A stretch of DNA of 64,000 nt from Beta vulgaris subsp. vulgaris. Its lineage: Eukaryota; Streptophyta; Magnoliopsida; Caryophyllales; Amaranthaceae. The notes under the pieces are model-generated. The model did not search any database. It was not told the origin of the DNA and worked only from the letters and a program-made list of their open reading frames with translations. Positions 43,405 through 55,790 of the stretch are shown here, piece by piece. Location: positions 16,960,109 through 17,024,108 of the forward strand of contig NC_079209.1 of assembly GCF_026745355.1 (NCBI RefSeq). Direction: 5' to 3'. Every line of letters begins with the position of its first letter. Within the stretch, counting starts at the first letter, position 1. The translations under genes and the position numbers were made by a program.

Positions 43405-46400
43405 TTATATTGTGAGTGAGAGTTCTCTTAACCACATCCTATCACTCCTAGATATTTTCTTCGGAAGAACACTATAAATTCTATCTATACATGTGTGTCT
43501 AATCCTATGCACTTGCTTATCAACCATATCCATCTTACTGTTCCAAAGAACATCATTCCTTGCCCACCATACCTGATATGCAGCAGCACAGATTACTGCA
43601 TTTTTCACTTGGCGCCTGAACCTGGAGCCACCACTGTTGCTCACCAAATCTACCACTCCTTGAATTGATTGTCCTGGGATCTTAAATCCATCCATCTTAA
43701 GCATCGTCTGATCATAGCTTCACTAAATGGATAGTTCAAAAACAAATGATGGTGAGTCTCTCAATCAGACCCACACAACAGACAAGTAGGATCATCTATC
43801 ACTCCCACATTGTTTAACCTCTCAGCAGTTTGTAATCTACCCATCATTATCAACCAACACAGGAATCTGTGCTTTGGAGTATTCATCCTACTCCAAACAA
43901 AACCATGCCAAGGCACTACTTGGTGATCCTCAGTTATCTTTTTGTAAATTTCCTGAATGGAATAATCTGCCATGTTCATGATCTATTAATATGAATATTT
44001 CAGCTTCATCTGATCCTTAGCCAAGCAAATCATTTTTCAGTACCAACTGCTATGTTGAGGAGGAGTATAATCCCACCAATCCTCTTCTTTAACATAAATT
44101 TCATGGACCCATCTTATCCATAAAATGTCCTTTTTTGTGGCAATAGCCCAAACATATCTACCAAGAGCAGCTTGATTCCACACCAAGGTGTTTCTTACTC
44201 CCAGACCACCCTCTCTTTTATTGTTGCATACTGTCTCCCATTTCACGATCCCAGGCTTCTGGCTGTAATATGCACCACTCCATAGATAAACCCTGTGCAT
44301 CCTATTGATATCTTGCAAGATTTTCTAAGGTATGATCATGATCGGAGCCCAGTATACATGCAAGCTCATCAACACTGAATTCACCAAGCATAATCTACCT
44401 CGTAAGATAGATGCCTACTGCTCCAACATCTAACTCTAGTTGTCATTTTTTTAATAAGGCCATCACAATCTTTTATACTAAGCCTTTTGTGACAAATAGG
44501 GATTCCAAGGTACCTAAAAGGGAATTTGCTCAAGCTAAACCCAGATATATTCAAAAGTCTTTGCACTTCCTGCTGCTTAACTCCCACAGTATACATTTCA
44601 GATTTCTGTTTGTTTGCTTCAAGACCCGAAGTCTCTGAAAAAATGAGCAAACCCCTGTAGCATACTCAAGACAAATCTGAATTCACCTCTACAACACATG
44701 ATAATATCATCAACAAAGCACAAGTGGTTTAACTTGACCCTAGTGCATCTTGGGTGATATTTGAAGTCTACTCTTTCACCTACTCTCTTCATGGTTCTGC
44801 TATAGTACTCCATACTAATCACAAATAACAATGGAGAGAGAGAGGATCTCCTTGCCTAAGTCCCCTCTTCCCCTTGAAAAAAACTCACAAGAGATCCATC
44901 AATCATCAAAGAGAAGCTAGGTGTTCTCACACATTCCATGACCATCTCCACAAAACGTGTAGGAAAATTCAAAGCATTGAGCAATTCTTCAATAAAACAA
45001 CAATCAATTGAATCATATGCTTTTTTCAGATCCATTTTGATTATACATCCAGGTGTAGTTTCTTTCTTCCCATAATTCCTAACAATATCTTGACATATTA
45101 AGATATTATGGGCAATAAATCTCCCTTTTATAAAGGCACCCTGATTAGCAGCAATAATTTCAGGAAGAATTATTTGACTCAGTCTAGAGCATAGTAACTT
45201 GGTAATGCATTTATAAATGACATTACAACAAGTTATTGGACGGAATTCTGTAACATTACCAGGGCATTTTACCTTCGGTATCAATGCTAGGATAGTGTGA
45301 TTGATCTCTTTCAAGAGCTTCCTTGATTGGAAAAAAAAATCAAGAACTGCTGCAATACATTATTCCCCCACTACACTCCATGCATCTTTGTAAAAAGAAG
45401 AACAAAAGCCATCGGGGCCTGGTGACTTATCACCAGGTATAGAGAAAATAACATTCTTCACTTCAACAATAGTAAAAGGAACCATCAACGCATCTCGCTG
45501 GTCCTCACTCAGTAAAGGACTTGCTAAAACCACTTCTTGCTGCACTGTGCTCCTGTTGCCTCTTGAGGTGCCAAGAAGATGTATGTAATATTTTAAGAAA
45601 GCTTTATTCACCTCCTCAGTTCCTTCAACCCAATTACCACCCATATCAACAACCCCGTAAACAGTGTTTTGTAATCTTCTAGCTTTTACGGCATTCTGAA
45701 ACATCTTTGAATTCTCATCACCTGATTTAACCCAAGATAATTTGCTCTTTTGCTAGAGGAAAGAGACATACTTAGCATGCACCACTTGATACTCCTTTGC
45801 TGCCTGTTGTTCATGGTCTCTAGCTTGAATGCTAGTAGGATTCAAGTGCATTACCTTCTGAGCTTCTTGCAAAGCAATACTAGCTTTGGTATCTTCTATA
45901 TGAATCTGAGAAAAGCCTTCTCTATTAATCTCTTTTAGCATTTTCTTCACCTGCTTTAGCTTTTGAACAAATTTAAACATGGAACATCCTCTGATATTTA
46001 CCCTCCAAATACCCTGCACCTTTTCCAAGAAGTCAGCCCCCATACTCCACATATGAAAGTATTTGAAAGGTATTTCAATACCAGTGACCCCTTCACGAAC
46101 TCTTATTAATACAGGAGTGTGATCAAACATCCCTTCATTCATGAACATAACCTCTGCAATGTTTAACTTATCCTTCCATTTCTCATTACCCATAACTCTA
46201 TCCAGCTTTGAGAAAACTCGTTCACTGCCATGTTGTTTGTTGTTCCATGTATAAAAGCACCCATTTGCTTTTATATCATCTATCCCACAATGATTCACAC
46301 ATCTTCTAAAAGCTTCCATTTCATTGTCTCTAACAATAGAGCCCACCCTTTCTTCTTTATTCAATACACAATTGAAGTCCCCTCCAACCATCCAGGGAGT

Positions 46401-46799
46401 ATCTATGGAATCAGCTATCTCCATCAGCTCCTTCCATAACAATTCTCTATCACCTACATTATTAAATGCATATACAAAAGTGCAGCAAAATCCCTCTCTA
46501 GTTCCAGCAGGTTTAATAAAACAATGGATTAACTGTGCACTAATCCATCTTATATCAACCTGAAAACTCAATGGATTCCAGGCCAATGTGACTCTACCAC
46601 CAGCATAAAAAGAAGAGTTCGAACAAAAACACCATCCAACATACAAGTTCTAATACATCTTGCCCATATTCTTGGCTTTCCCCTTAGTCTCAATGAGACT
46701 AACCATTCCAAGGGATCTTATATTCAACATCTTCTTTACTTCTTTCTGCTTCAACAAGCTGTTGATCCCCCGGACATTCCAGATCATGATACTATTCAT
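43405..46799 (-). pseudogene. LINE ORF2: endonuclease-reverse transcriptase, broken
   Basis: Starts at ATG 46799 with MNSIMIWNVRGIN, the usual plant LINE endonuclease start. Endonuclease motifs follow: GGDFNCVLNKEER, CFYTWNN, KLDRVMGN and the FDHTPVLI histidine motif. RT follows: GDKSPGPDGF, LIPKVKCPGNVTEFRPITCC, ANQGAFIKGR, MDLKKAYDSID, and NHLCFVDDIIMC with the catalytic Asp pair (about 44700). Then LANKQKSE-like, RYLGIPI, and zf-RVT with HRFLCWLIMMGRLQT and CLLCGSD (43761-43979). Damage: TAG in KMY*NLYVG near 46650; TAG in SFL*QKSK near 45753; TAA near 45360; an extra G plus an extra CT around 44840-44872 that scramble GLRQGDPLSPLLF; further frameshifts near 44630, 44350 and 43740. No RNase H domain is present. 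It cannot make a working protein. Confidence 0.93.
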
Positions 46800-46987
46800 T
46801 CACATCAGGAGGGCCCCCCCTCCTAGTACCATCACCTGATCTTCCCCCACCTCATTCAATATATTGAATGAATTAGTTACTATGTCTGGTTCAGCATTCC
46901 GTGTACTCCTTCTGGATGCTTGAGTAACCTTTTAAAAATCTGCTTCACCACCATTCTGAACTCTACTATGCACTAGAGACTACTCTC

Positions 46988-48000
46988 TTATATCCTTTTC
47001 GTTCCATACTTGTTTCTGCACACCTCAGTCTTATGACCCATCTTCTTACACACTAAACATTTCTCTGGTTTCCATTCATAAGACACCTCAATCACTACCT
47101 CAATCCCATTCTCATTAATGAACCTCAGCTCAACTAATCTGGAAACTCCCGATCAATTTTCACCTCAATCATCACACGCGCATACTGGAGCTTCTCCCTC
47201 TTTGCTGTAGCAACATCAACTTTAAAAAACTTGCCTAATGAACTCACCAATTTGGTAAGGTACCTCTAACTCCAATACTTAAAATCAAGTCTCAGCTGAA
47301 TCCAAGTAGGAATGACATCAAACTGATCCTTAGTAACATCCATGTCTTGCTCCCAGGCTCTCACAATCATCAGTTTATTGTCGAAAAAAGGAATAACACC
47401 ATTCAGAACGTTGTCCTTCTTTTCCATTGATAGAAAACGCACTATAAACACCCCCTTCTTCAGCACCGCCACCTTATCCACACCATTATTCCTCCAAATT
47501 ATTCTAATAAAACCTTCCATTACATACGGAGGTGGACTAGCTCCAACAACATAACAGATAATAGAAGAACTTCAGAAATCTACTTCAGATTGAACATCTT
47601 CTAATTCAATTTTAACTAGACTTTTCATGTTGCGAACATTGTCAACATTATCACCATTATCAGAAGGATCAGATTCTACCTCATTATCAGACATTTGTAG
47701 AATTGGAATTGGATCAATTCGACGATAACTCATATCAGCAACATCCGTTCTCTTCACCTTATCAGTTGAATTGTTTATAGCTGATAACCATTTCGAAAAA
47801 ATTATGTGAGATTGCATAGATTGTTGAACCTCATGAATTTCTTCCTCCTCTGTTTTTTCCTCCATATGAAATTCCATTGCGTTAATGCCAAGAATTTCAT
47901 CCATCGATCTTGTCTTTTTGGCATTTGAATCAGATACTAAACCTTTTGGCTTTTGATTGCTAGAATTAACAATCTTCTGAGCTTTAGAATTCCTCGCCAT
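46988..48000 (-). pseudogene. LINE ORF1: DUF4283/zinc-knuckle protein, broken
   Basis: Opens with MARNSKAQKIVNSSNQKPKG. An acidic low-complexity segment to 47572 follows, with a TGA stop after EVDF. In the same frame comes the DUF4283-type RNA-binding region (MEGFIRIIWRNNGVDKVAVL, GVFIVRF, RAWEQDMDVTKDQF, VIPTWIQLRLDFKYWS). A TAG interrupts YWS*RYLTKL, and a frameshift near 47145 leads to YEWKPEKCLVCKKMGHKTEV with CX2CX4HX4C zinc-knuckle spacing. The order matches plant L1 ORF1. Three lesions make it non-functional. Confidence 0.88.
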
Positions 48001-48065
48001 TGTAGAGGAGATTCTAGAGAGAGAAACACTCTAGCTCCGCTGAACTGAGTTAGCCATCGAAGTTT

Positions 48066-49169
48066 CTCTAACTACGCTATTTATGTCTTATATAGATTCC
48101 CTATTTTCTTCCTTTAAAGTTGTTTTATAGTTATATTAGGGTGGTGGTTAAATATATCATCAAGCATGTGAGGTCGTATGAATAAAATAGAGATAGTTCG
48201 TGGAGGGCGTACTATATTACCTTGAAATTTTTTGGTGCAAAATCAGTTATTGGTTGGCTTTGCACACAAGTCAATGCATGCCCAATAGTTGGATATTGAA
48301 TGCCACAAGAGTCTTAATCCTTGGGGGTTACTGGTTTCAATTTGGTAAAACCTTGCTAATGTACTTTGATGTAATCTAATTGGTTAAACTACAATGCCTA
48401 ATAAATTGAAGCGAAAAGTAATGAATAAAACCAAAATGCAATAATTCATCTATTAATTAGAGCAGATATTCCCATTCATATTACAAACTTTTAGAATCAG
48501 TTTTACAACACATATATGGATAATCCAGGCTGGACAAATAAAGAGAAAACACAAAGATTATTACCTCCATGAGTTCCTTCTTAAACTAGAGAATGAACTA
48601 ACTCGTCGCTAGTATATGTTCTAGATCTAAGAACTAAATTGTAAACCCAGAAGGGGGTTGGCTAGGCTAAGGCTAGGCTACCCTAGGAAAGTAAGTTGCA
48701 AGTGGTTGTGTGTTATGTTTGTTGTCTTTGACTTGATCATCTTCCTTGTATTTATACACCAATATGCTACGTAACTTCCATGCATCTTTGGAGGGAAATG
48801 ATTTGAATCATCTTTAATTCAAATCATAACTGCTTTTTGGCGCTGAAATGCACACGTTCCTGCTTATGTAGCTTGTCCCATGATCGTCTCGTTAACTTCT
48901 CATGGCGTTGTCTTTGGTTGACTTTCATATCCTGAAAACCTTGATTTATCCTTGAGTTCTGTTGTCTTTCTTTCATGGACTTCACAATATGATTGGACCT
49001 TTATATTAGAATAAATATTAAACCTTTTGAGGATTAATAATGTATCATAATAAATGTTTATTAAACATCTAAATATGGTAGTAACAAAATGCCCCCCTGA
49101 TTTGTGGAGTGATACGCTCAGATGCCACAAATTATAAGTAAAGATGGACTTCAATTGTTATAGCCAATA
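48066..49169. other. Intergenic sequence, no gene recognised
   Basis: A direct-repeat patch GGCTAGGCTAAGGCTAGGCTA lies at about 48659. A possible TATA (TTGTATTTATACACC) is at 48745. No protein similarity. Confidence 0.4.
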
Positions 49170-49823
49170 TCATCCAGCAATATTCTGAATGTGACTTCTT
49201 ACATTGTTCTAAGGTGGTCGACATATATTTCTCTAGGATGACTGAACTTCGTTGAGAAGAACAATCCTTCATGTATTCCCTTACCCTTCTTTCTAGCCAT
49301 TGTGAAATCCATCAAGAAAGCTTGTTTAGGATGTGATCTTACAAGATAATTTTGTAATAACCAATAAGGATCTACATCATGGATAATGAGATCATGCCAT
49401 ATTTGGCACGCACATTTCTTCTATGGATAATGAGACTAAGTCTCTTGAAGATGACCCATCTACCATTCTATAAACCTTTATGCTTTTTGTGTTTCCTTTA
49501 ACAAAAAACTTTCATAGATATCTCCAAGGAACATTAGGTTGCCATATTTCTTTTGTTATGGTTTCACCCCATGATTTGCAAACCAAAAGAGAGGTAACCT
49601 GATCATACTTTTCGAGTTTGGGAAATATCCACTCTGGCATGAGATCTAAATTGGACCTTATTTGAAAGACCTCAGATTCCCTTGTATGATTTAGATCCTG
49701 TTGTATGATAGGATTATTTCCAAATCATTCTTTGATAGAAGAAATCCATTTAGTGGATTCTCTCTTCATAAATTCATCCCTATCTTCAGATAATCCGTTT
49801 TGAGTCCCAAATATTTTAGAGAT

Positions 49824-49830
<7 letters not shown>
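49170..49830 (-). pseudogene. Unrecognised decayed coding region
   Basis: Minus-strand translation gives protein-like blocks in alternating frames. One opens LMPEWIFPKLEKYDQVTSLL and continues to EIWQPNVPWRYL. Another runs about 69 codons open around 49206-49415, with LVRSHPKQAFLMDFTMARKK and HPREIYVDHL. Amino-acid composition and the length of the open stretch suggest former coding sequence interrupted by stops and frameshifts. I do not recognise the family. A retroelement or other repeat-encoded polyprotein is possible, but no catalytic motif was seen. Confidence 0.4.

Positions 49831-49863
<33 letters not shown>
49828..49863. repeat. (TA)n microsatellite beside a possible element end
   Basis: About 18 TA units run directly into GGGGAAGGCTCTTGTGAGAA. 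Three ATGTGAGAACA units follow within 60 bases. This arrangement looks like a transposon terminus, but the other end was not found. Confidence 0.7.
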
Positions 49864-49866
<3 letters not shown>

Positions 49867-50844
49867 GAAGGCTCTTGTGAGAACATATCTTCTATGTGAG
49901 AACACTTTTTTATGTGAGAACAAATCTGGACCTTTGGATCTAATCTACCCGTTTGAAAAACACTTGTGAGTAATGACAATTTCGTAATTTTGATTAACAC
50001 TTACCTCCTTCTTCCTCGCCACTTTCTTTCTCCCTCTAAAATTTTACACAACTTATCTTCCTCTCTCCTCTGTATTATGTATGTCTTTCATGAAGATTTC
50101 TTCAAAGTTTTAGTTCGATTTTATGCGGATTGGAAACTATTCTTTCCAGAATTCAAGAGGTATTATTCGCAACCAATGTGTTTTTATTTTTGCTGCAAAT
50201 GAGCCAAAAAGTACATATTTACAATGGGAGGGGAATATGAGGATTTAAACATCTTACGATAATACAAAATAAAAATAAAGCAATTTCCTAAGAGCCGATA
50301 AACATGTCATATTATGTCAATTGATTTCTTACCCGGCGTTGTGTGAGATATGTCTATGTTATTAGAGAGTGAACTTTGATACTCCCTGTTTAGATTGTTG
50401 TCATTGAATGCGACATGTTAGTTAAATTTAGTTAAATTTTACATAAGCTATATTGGAAAAGGTACATTTTCATTGTTGTTATTAGTGTTTATATTCTAAG
50501 GGCGTGTCTGGCGTTTGCTTTATAGGTAGCTTTTAGCGATTGGATAAGAGTCTAAATGAATTTATTTTGAAATTTATATAAAGATTATTCTACAAGACGT
50601 CTAGGGGTGAGTAAGTTATATTTTGGATGTTAATTTTGTAACCTTAGCAATATAAATGGTGTAAACAGTTTTGCTATTTCAAAAGGAGGTAAGTGTTGGT
50701 ATTTTTTCCTTAGTAAACGTAGTAAGATGTCGTTTAGTGGCCCAATCTATTACGTTAGAAGTATGAACGATATTGATTAATGATATCTTAAGTAGTGAAT
50801 TTTATTAAAAAATTAGATTGTGGGTATTTAAATTATCCCTTAAT
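49864..50844. other. Intergenic sequence, no gene recognised
   Basis: Contains the TGTGAGAACA repeats and a C/T-rich leader-like piece (50005-50075). Short open frames here have no recognisable product. Confidence 0.4.
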
Positions 50845-51649
50845 ATATTAGTTATTAGTGCTAAAATTGTCAATAACTACCTAATATATATCACTTTTCA
50901 TAAACAACTACCTAATATAAAACTTTTTTAATTCAACTACCTAATACAACTATTCCGTCAACATAACACTACCAAAACCGTTAACTTTTGAATTTTCCGT
51001 TAACTTTTCGAAAATCCCCAATTACATGAACCCTAACTTTAACCATTTCAAACCCCATTTTAATAAATCTTAATTTCATCAATTTTCCCCCAAATCCCAA
51101 TTTATAAATCCATATTTCATTAATTTCCCAAAAATCCCAATAAACCCTTATTTGTTAAGTAATTGGGGATTTCATCAATTTTCCTTAAGTAGAAATGCTC
51201 CACCAAAATTCATGGATGAGAATACATATTTGAGCTTCCTCCATGCAGTGAAAGTTTTACTGAATCTTTCAAAGTAATCCCAGATTTTTAGGGGATTTGA
51301 GCATTTTTTAGGTGGGCTTTTTACTCCCTTGATTTAATAAGGGTTTAGAAATTGGGGTTTTGGGGAATTAATGAAATCTGTGTTTATAAATTGGAATTTG
51401 TGGAAAAATTGATGAAATTAAGGTTCATCAAAATGGGGTTTCTTAAAATGATTAAAATTAGTGTTCATGTAATTGGGGATTTTCGAAAAGTTGACGGAAA
51501 ATTCAAAAGTTAACGGTTTTGGTAGTGTTATGTTGACGGAATAGCTATATTAGGTAGTTGAATTTTAAAAAATTTATATTAGGTAGTTGTTTATGAAAAG
51601 TGATATTTATTAGGTAGTTGTTGACAATTTTGGCGTTAGTAGTTAATAT
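50845..51649. mobile_element. Foldback element with ~310-bp inverted arms
   Basis: The arms 50845-51152 and 51336-51649 are inverted copies (TGTCAATAACTACCTAATA... and the reverse complement ...TAGGTAGTTGTTGACA), with a 183-bp spacer. Similarity is high through the whole arm. At the outermost ~18 positions nearly all differences are transitions. No coding. The type fits a long-TIR MULE or foldback MITE. A clean 9-bp duplication could not be set. Confidence 0.8.
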
Positions 51650-51729
51650 CTATGCTTCAAGCTATCGGTGATCCTAACAATGTGTGTTGCTGGCTTTGTC
51701 CAGTTTATACTTCCTTATAAATTTTATAA

Positions 51730-53191
51730 CACTAGTAGAATAAATACTATTTGTTGCGGTGGTATTGCTGCGGTTTTACCCATACGCAACAATATATCAC
51801 GGAAAAAGAAAAGGAAAATATAAAATAGATATATTGCTGCGGTTTCGACTATAAACCGTAGCAATATATGTCAACGTGAAAATGTTCAAATTTAAGTTGA
51901 CTTTTTGACCAGCTCTATTGCTGCGGTTTTCAGTGAGAACCGCAACAATATATTAAAATATTAGTTTTTTATTAATATTTAAACCTATTGCTGCGGTTCC
52001 TACTAAAAACCGCAGCAATAGGCGTTTCTAAAATGAAATACACGGCCCAATTAGGGTTTATTGCTTCTTCCTTCTAACAACTCCCAGCCGTTTTTTTAAA
52101 CCCTCCCTCCTCACTCTCCCTCTCATTTCCTCCTCATTAGAGAAAAAAATGACGCTCTCTCTTCTCACTTTCTCTCTCCTCTCTCTCTCATCTCATCCTC
52201 ATCGACGACATATCTCCATCGCCCACCAAAATCCGAACGTTCGCGTTTTCTTTTCTGCGGTGGTCGTCTAGTTTAGATGTCGCACATCTACTGCGGTGGT
52301 CATCTCGCCGTGGTCGCACGTCTACTGCAGTGGTCTTCTCGCCGCGTCGCATGTCTACAGAGGTCTTCTCGCCGCGTCGTCGCACTTCTTCTCGCCGCGT
52401 CGTCACACGTCTTCTCGCCGCGTCGTCGCACGTCTTCTCGCCGCTAACAATAGGGTTCTAAGTCGTGCAGTTTAGATGTCGCACATCTACTGCTTCGTCT
52501 AAGAAGTTTTATTGATTCACCGGTGCTTTCGTCAAACGTGGTGGCGAGATGAATGGAAGTTGTTGTCGAACGTGAACATGAATGAGATCTGTTTTTTCTT
52601 TGCTTCTGTTTTTTTTTCCTTTTCTTTTCGTTTTTGTTTTTTTTTTTTTTACCTTTTTTTTCATTTTTTTAGATTTGTATATTTTTTGTTTTGGGATTTT
52701 TTTTTATTTTCAGTTTTTTTATTTTTTAGTATTATTTGTTTTTATTAGTCATTTACTTGTAATTGTTTGTTTAATTTTGCGTTTCTATATTATATTTTAT
52801 TTTTTTGTAATATTGATGTAATTAGATTTTTCATCTTTTTATATTAATGAACATCTTATCTTCAGTTTGTTTGTGAAATTAATGGATAGTGAATATGTTA
52901 GTTGTTTGGTTTTAATATTTCAAATTTAATTGGCAAATACAAAAAAAAAAAAATTCTGTACCAGGTCATATTGCTGCGATTTTGGCTAAAAACCGCAGCA
53001 ATATACTGAATGATTCCTGATAAAAAATTATAATATTGCTTTGGTTTGGGCTAAAGACTGCATCAATATTTGTAGATATTGCTGCGGTTTTATAATTAAT
53101 TCCTATTGCTACCCCTTTTATTGCTGCGCGCCCAAAACCGCAGCAATAGGGCACTTTTTGACCGCAACAAATAGCATTTATTCTACTAATG
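51730..53191. mobile_element. CACTA element, non-autonomous, with palindromic subterminal repeats
   Basis: Ends CACTAGTAGAATAAATACTA and, inward from the right, CATTAGTAGAATAAATGCTA, both followed by TTTGTTGCGGT. The 3-bp duplication TAA lies at 51727-51729 and 53192-53194. At both sides TATTGCTGCGGTTTT..AAAACCGCAGCAATA palindromes repeat (51760-52022 and 52970-53170). The middle (52080-52560) is a GC-rich captured or leader-like sequence, followed by T-rich intron-like sequence. No transposase. Confidence 0.92.
52330..52445. repeat. Tandem repeat TCTTCTCGCCGCGTCGTCGC
   Basis: About five units of 20-25 bp inside the CACTA element, strikingly CpG-rich compared with the AT-rich surroundings. 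Confidence 0.75.
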
Positions 53192-53194
53192 TAA

Positions 53195-53974
53195 ATGATT
53201 TTAAGAGCTTTAAAATTTAGGGTCCTAAGGGAGTCTTGGTAAGTATAACTACATAAGATATTTCTCTTAGCTTAAGCATCGTTACAACTTAAAAGTGCGT
53301 CTAAGTATATTTAGCTAGAGGATTTTTCCTAACTTGATTATAGTTGCATGGAAAAAAAAACTTACCTTAACCACGTAATCTAATCTTAGGTGTTTAGAAT
53401 GATATAAAATCCAAATTCATCTTAAAAAGATAATCGAAACTTATTGGACTTGTAACATTGGAAATTTCAGTAGCTTTTCAAGCACATCATGAGATATTAC
53501 AGCCTCAACCACTCAATTCAAGCCTAGCCTTGCTGTTTTGGACATAAATAGACAAAGGAGTCCAATTAGAGTTAGTTACCAAAAAGAACTATAAAACTTT
53601 TAGAATAGTTCATATCTTGTCAATAAATCTATTTGACGCCAACAAATTGCACTCAGAGACCCGGATTTCAAAAATTCAACCTTACATTCTTTTTCCTCTT
53701 TTGGAGAAGGAGATAAAATTCAACCTCACATTTTTTTACTCTTTTTGAGAGGGAGATAGAACGGTCTTATATTTATTTAAGTCAACTTTCACCAAAGCAA
53801 AAATACTTTGCAAAAAATAATCGCTAAAGCAAAAATACTTTGAAAAAAATAATCGACACAAACAAATTCGAAATTACTACAACTCCACGCAAGTCCTGTA
53901 TGTACAACATTTTCCTGTAAGCCATAGCCAACGATCATCAAAAGAGGAATTTGGCACATAGATCAAGCAGCTTG
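53195..53974. other. Intergenic sequence, no gene recognised
   Basis: Contains a short direct duplication of CTAAAGCAAAAATACTTTGA with its flank at 53791-53860. Nothing else seen. Confidence 0.45.
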
Positions 53975-53980
53975 TTAACT

Positions 53981-54705
53981 CTAATCCCTCCAAAATCTGT
54001 CCAAGTGTGCATCAGTTCTCCAAAATAACATACAACCTTTGGGGCACGCATGAATCCTCTCGTGGGGAAGCTCTAATCCCTCCAAAATCTTCTTCGTATC
54101 GTAAAATGTGTTACTCATGTTGTTGTTGTTAGGTATTGCTTCTTTCACTAATGAAGCAAACGCATCAACACACCTATGTGGCAAATTGTTCTCACACTTC
54201 AGAGATACAATTCTAGATGCCATTTCCAACACAGACATGGAGCTCCCTTCGTACAATGGTTCCTCAGAAACCTTTAATAGGTCAAGGAACACTTTTGCTT
54301 GAGGATTAGGCTCCTCGTCCATTCCACTAGGCTCTTCAACATTGGACGGTTCTGAGTTATTCCCAAGAGCATCGAAAATCATTTCACGGTATGGATTAGA
54401 TGGCTCATGTGCGGATCGAGGGAACTCTTCACCATGAGAATACCAATCGTAGTAATCAGGTATAAATCCTTGCTATACACATGCACTTTAACCGTGTCTG
54501 CGTCATGCATACGTCTGTTCTTGCATTTCGGACACGGGCATCTAACTTCATCCAACCCTGGGCTTTCAGGATTTGCTTTGCAAAATTCAATGAATTCATC
54601 AACCCCCTCAAGAACTCGGGCCTCAAGTTACGCCCATTGTCATATCTATCATACATCCACCAACGCTCCTTCCGTTTCATGGTGCCCAACTCTACAATTC
54701 TAGGA
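53981..54705 (-). pseudogene. CACTA Tnp2-type transposase, N-terminal fragment
   Basis: From ATG at 54680 the reading is MKRKERWWMYDRYDNGRNLR, then PEFLRGLMNSLNFA. In the next frame it is VRCPCPKCKNRR..DADTVKVHVYSK, the transposase-associated zinc motif (CxCxxC). In a third frame it is YYDWYSHGEE, then REMIFDALG, AKVFLDLLKVSEEPLYEG, and IHACPKGCMLFW, the start of the Tnp2 domain. Two frameshifts and a truncation after MLFWRTD leave it non-functional. The catalytic core is not in the window. Confidence 0.88.
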
Positions 54706-55544
54706 ACATGATGATGCAAACATATTTATTTAAACACTCAAATTAAATGTATAACAAGTGTAGCAAGTCGTTACCCAAGTACATATTACACATGTCTTTG
54801 AGAAGCAGAAGAAAGAAATAATTGAAGTAGACAACATCACAAACAGACAAAAGATTACCTTATCAATCACCAATAAGACCATGCGAAACGTCTAACAACT
54901 AGTGTTCATACTATGACACATGGAGGGATAGACATTAATGAATCTCGTCTTAAGATTAAAGAAGCGAGGTCCAACAACCTTTGTTAAATAATTTCAAAGG
55001 CTGCAAATTCAATTATGGCATTTTGTTGATTGATGAGTGAAAGCTGTTGCTATATCTTTGCTTCAACAACCTTCTTTCCCTGAAGTGTATTTTATGACTC
55101 CTCCTTATGATGAGTTTGTTGACTATCTTTAAAAGCTTCAAGTGAGGCATGCTGTAACATTCATATAAAAATCAAAGTTGTGAACTACCAAAAAGCTATA
55201 ACAAAAACCTTTAATTTGCTTCTTGACTTTGTTCCCCCAACATTATTGTGAGCGGTTCTTGACAATATCCAATCCCGGAATCCAGGTACACAGGATAGTG
55301 TGATCACTGTGCTAACCTTGGGGGCGACGCCGGAGTTTGAAATTGTACCGGTCGTTGCTAAATCGCTTCTAAGGTAGTGGTCATACCATGACGCAGCTAG
55401 GTTCGGGTTTTGTGAAATAATTGATATTGAACTCTATGTTTTTTTGTGAATCTGGTTATAGGTATTGATTTTCCAACTTTATTAATTTCTTGAGGTCCAC
55501 ACTTTCCCTCACAAGAATTAATAGCAATATATTTTCAAGTCAAA

Positions 55545-55790
55545 TAACAACAACAACAACAAAAACAAAGCCAAAAATTAAACAAACAAACAACAACAAC
55601 AACAAATAACATTAACAACAACAACAAATAACAACAATAACAACAAACAACAACAAAAAAATAACAATAACAATAACAACAAACAACAACAACAACAACA
55701 AACGACAACAACAAATTACAGCAACAATAACAAATTAAAGCAACAACAAACAACAACAACAACAACAAACCACAACAACAACAAGTATTT
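55545..55790. repeat. Imperfect (CAA)n/(AAC)n microsatellite
   Basis: Long run of CAACAACAA with ATAAC interruptions. The open frame on its complement is an artefact of the repeat. Confidence 0.95.

Larger units (their letters stand above)
43335..48050 (-). mobile_element. Full-length L1-type LINE, inactivated
   Basis: The element runs on the minus strand from 48050 to a poly(A) tail (T14 at 43332-43345 on the plus strand). A perfect 15-bp target duplication TAGCCATCGAAGTTT lies at 43320-43334 and 48051-48065. ORF1 (RNA-binding, zinc knuckle) is followed by ORF2 (endonuclease, RT, zf-RVT). The perfect duplication shows that this is the complete insertion, not a 5'-truncated one. Several stops and frameshifts disable both ORFs. 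Confidence 0.95.

Noticed and set aside
52512..52821. Two Phe-rich frames
   Set aside because: They read a T-rich tract within a CACTA element.
55535..55768. 77-codon Leu/Val/Cys-rich frame
   Set aside because: It is the complement of the CAA microsatellite.
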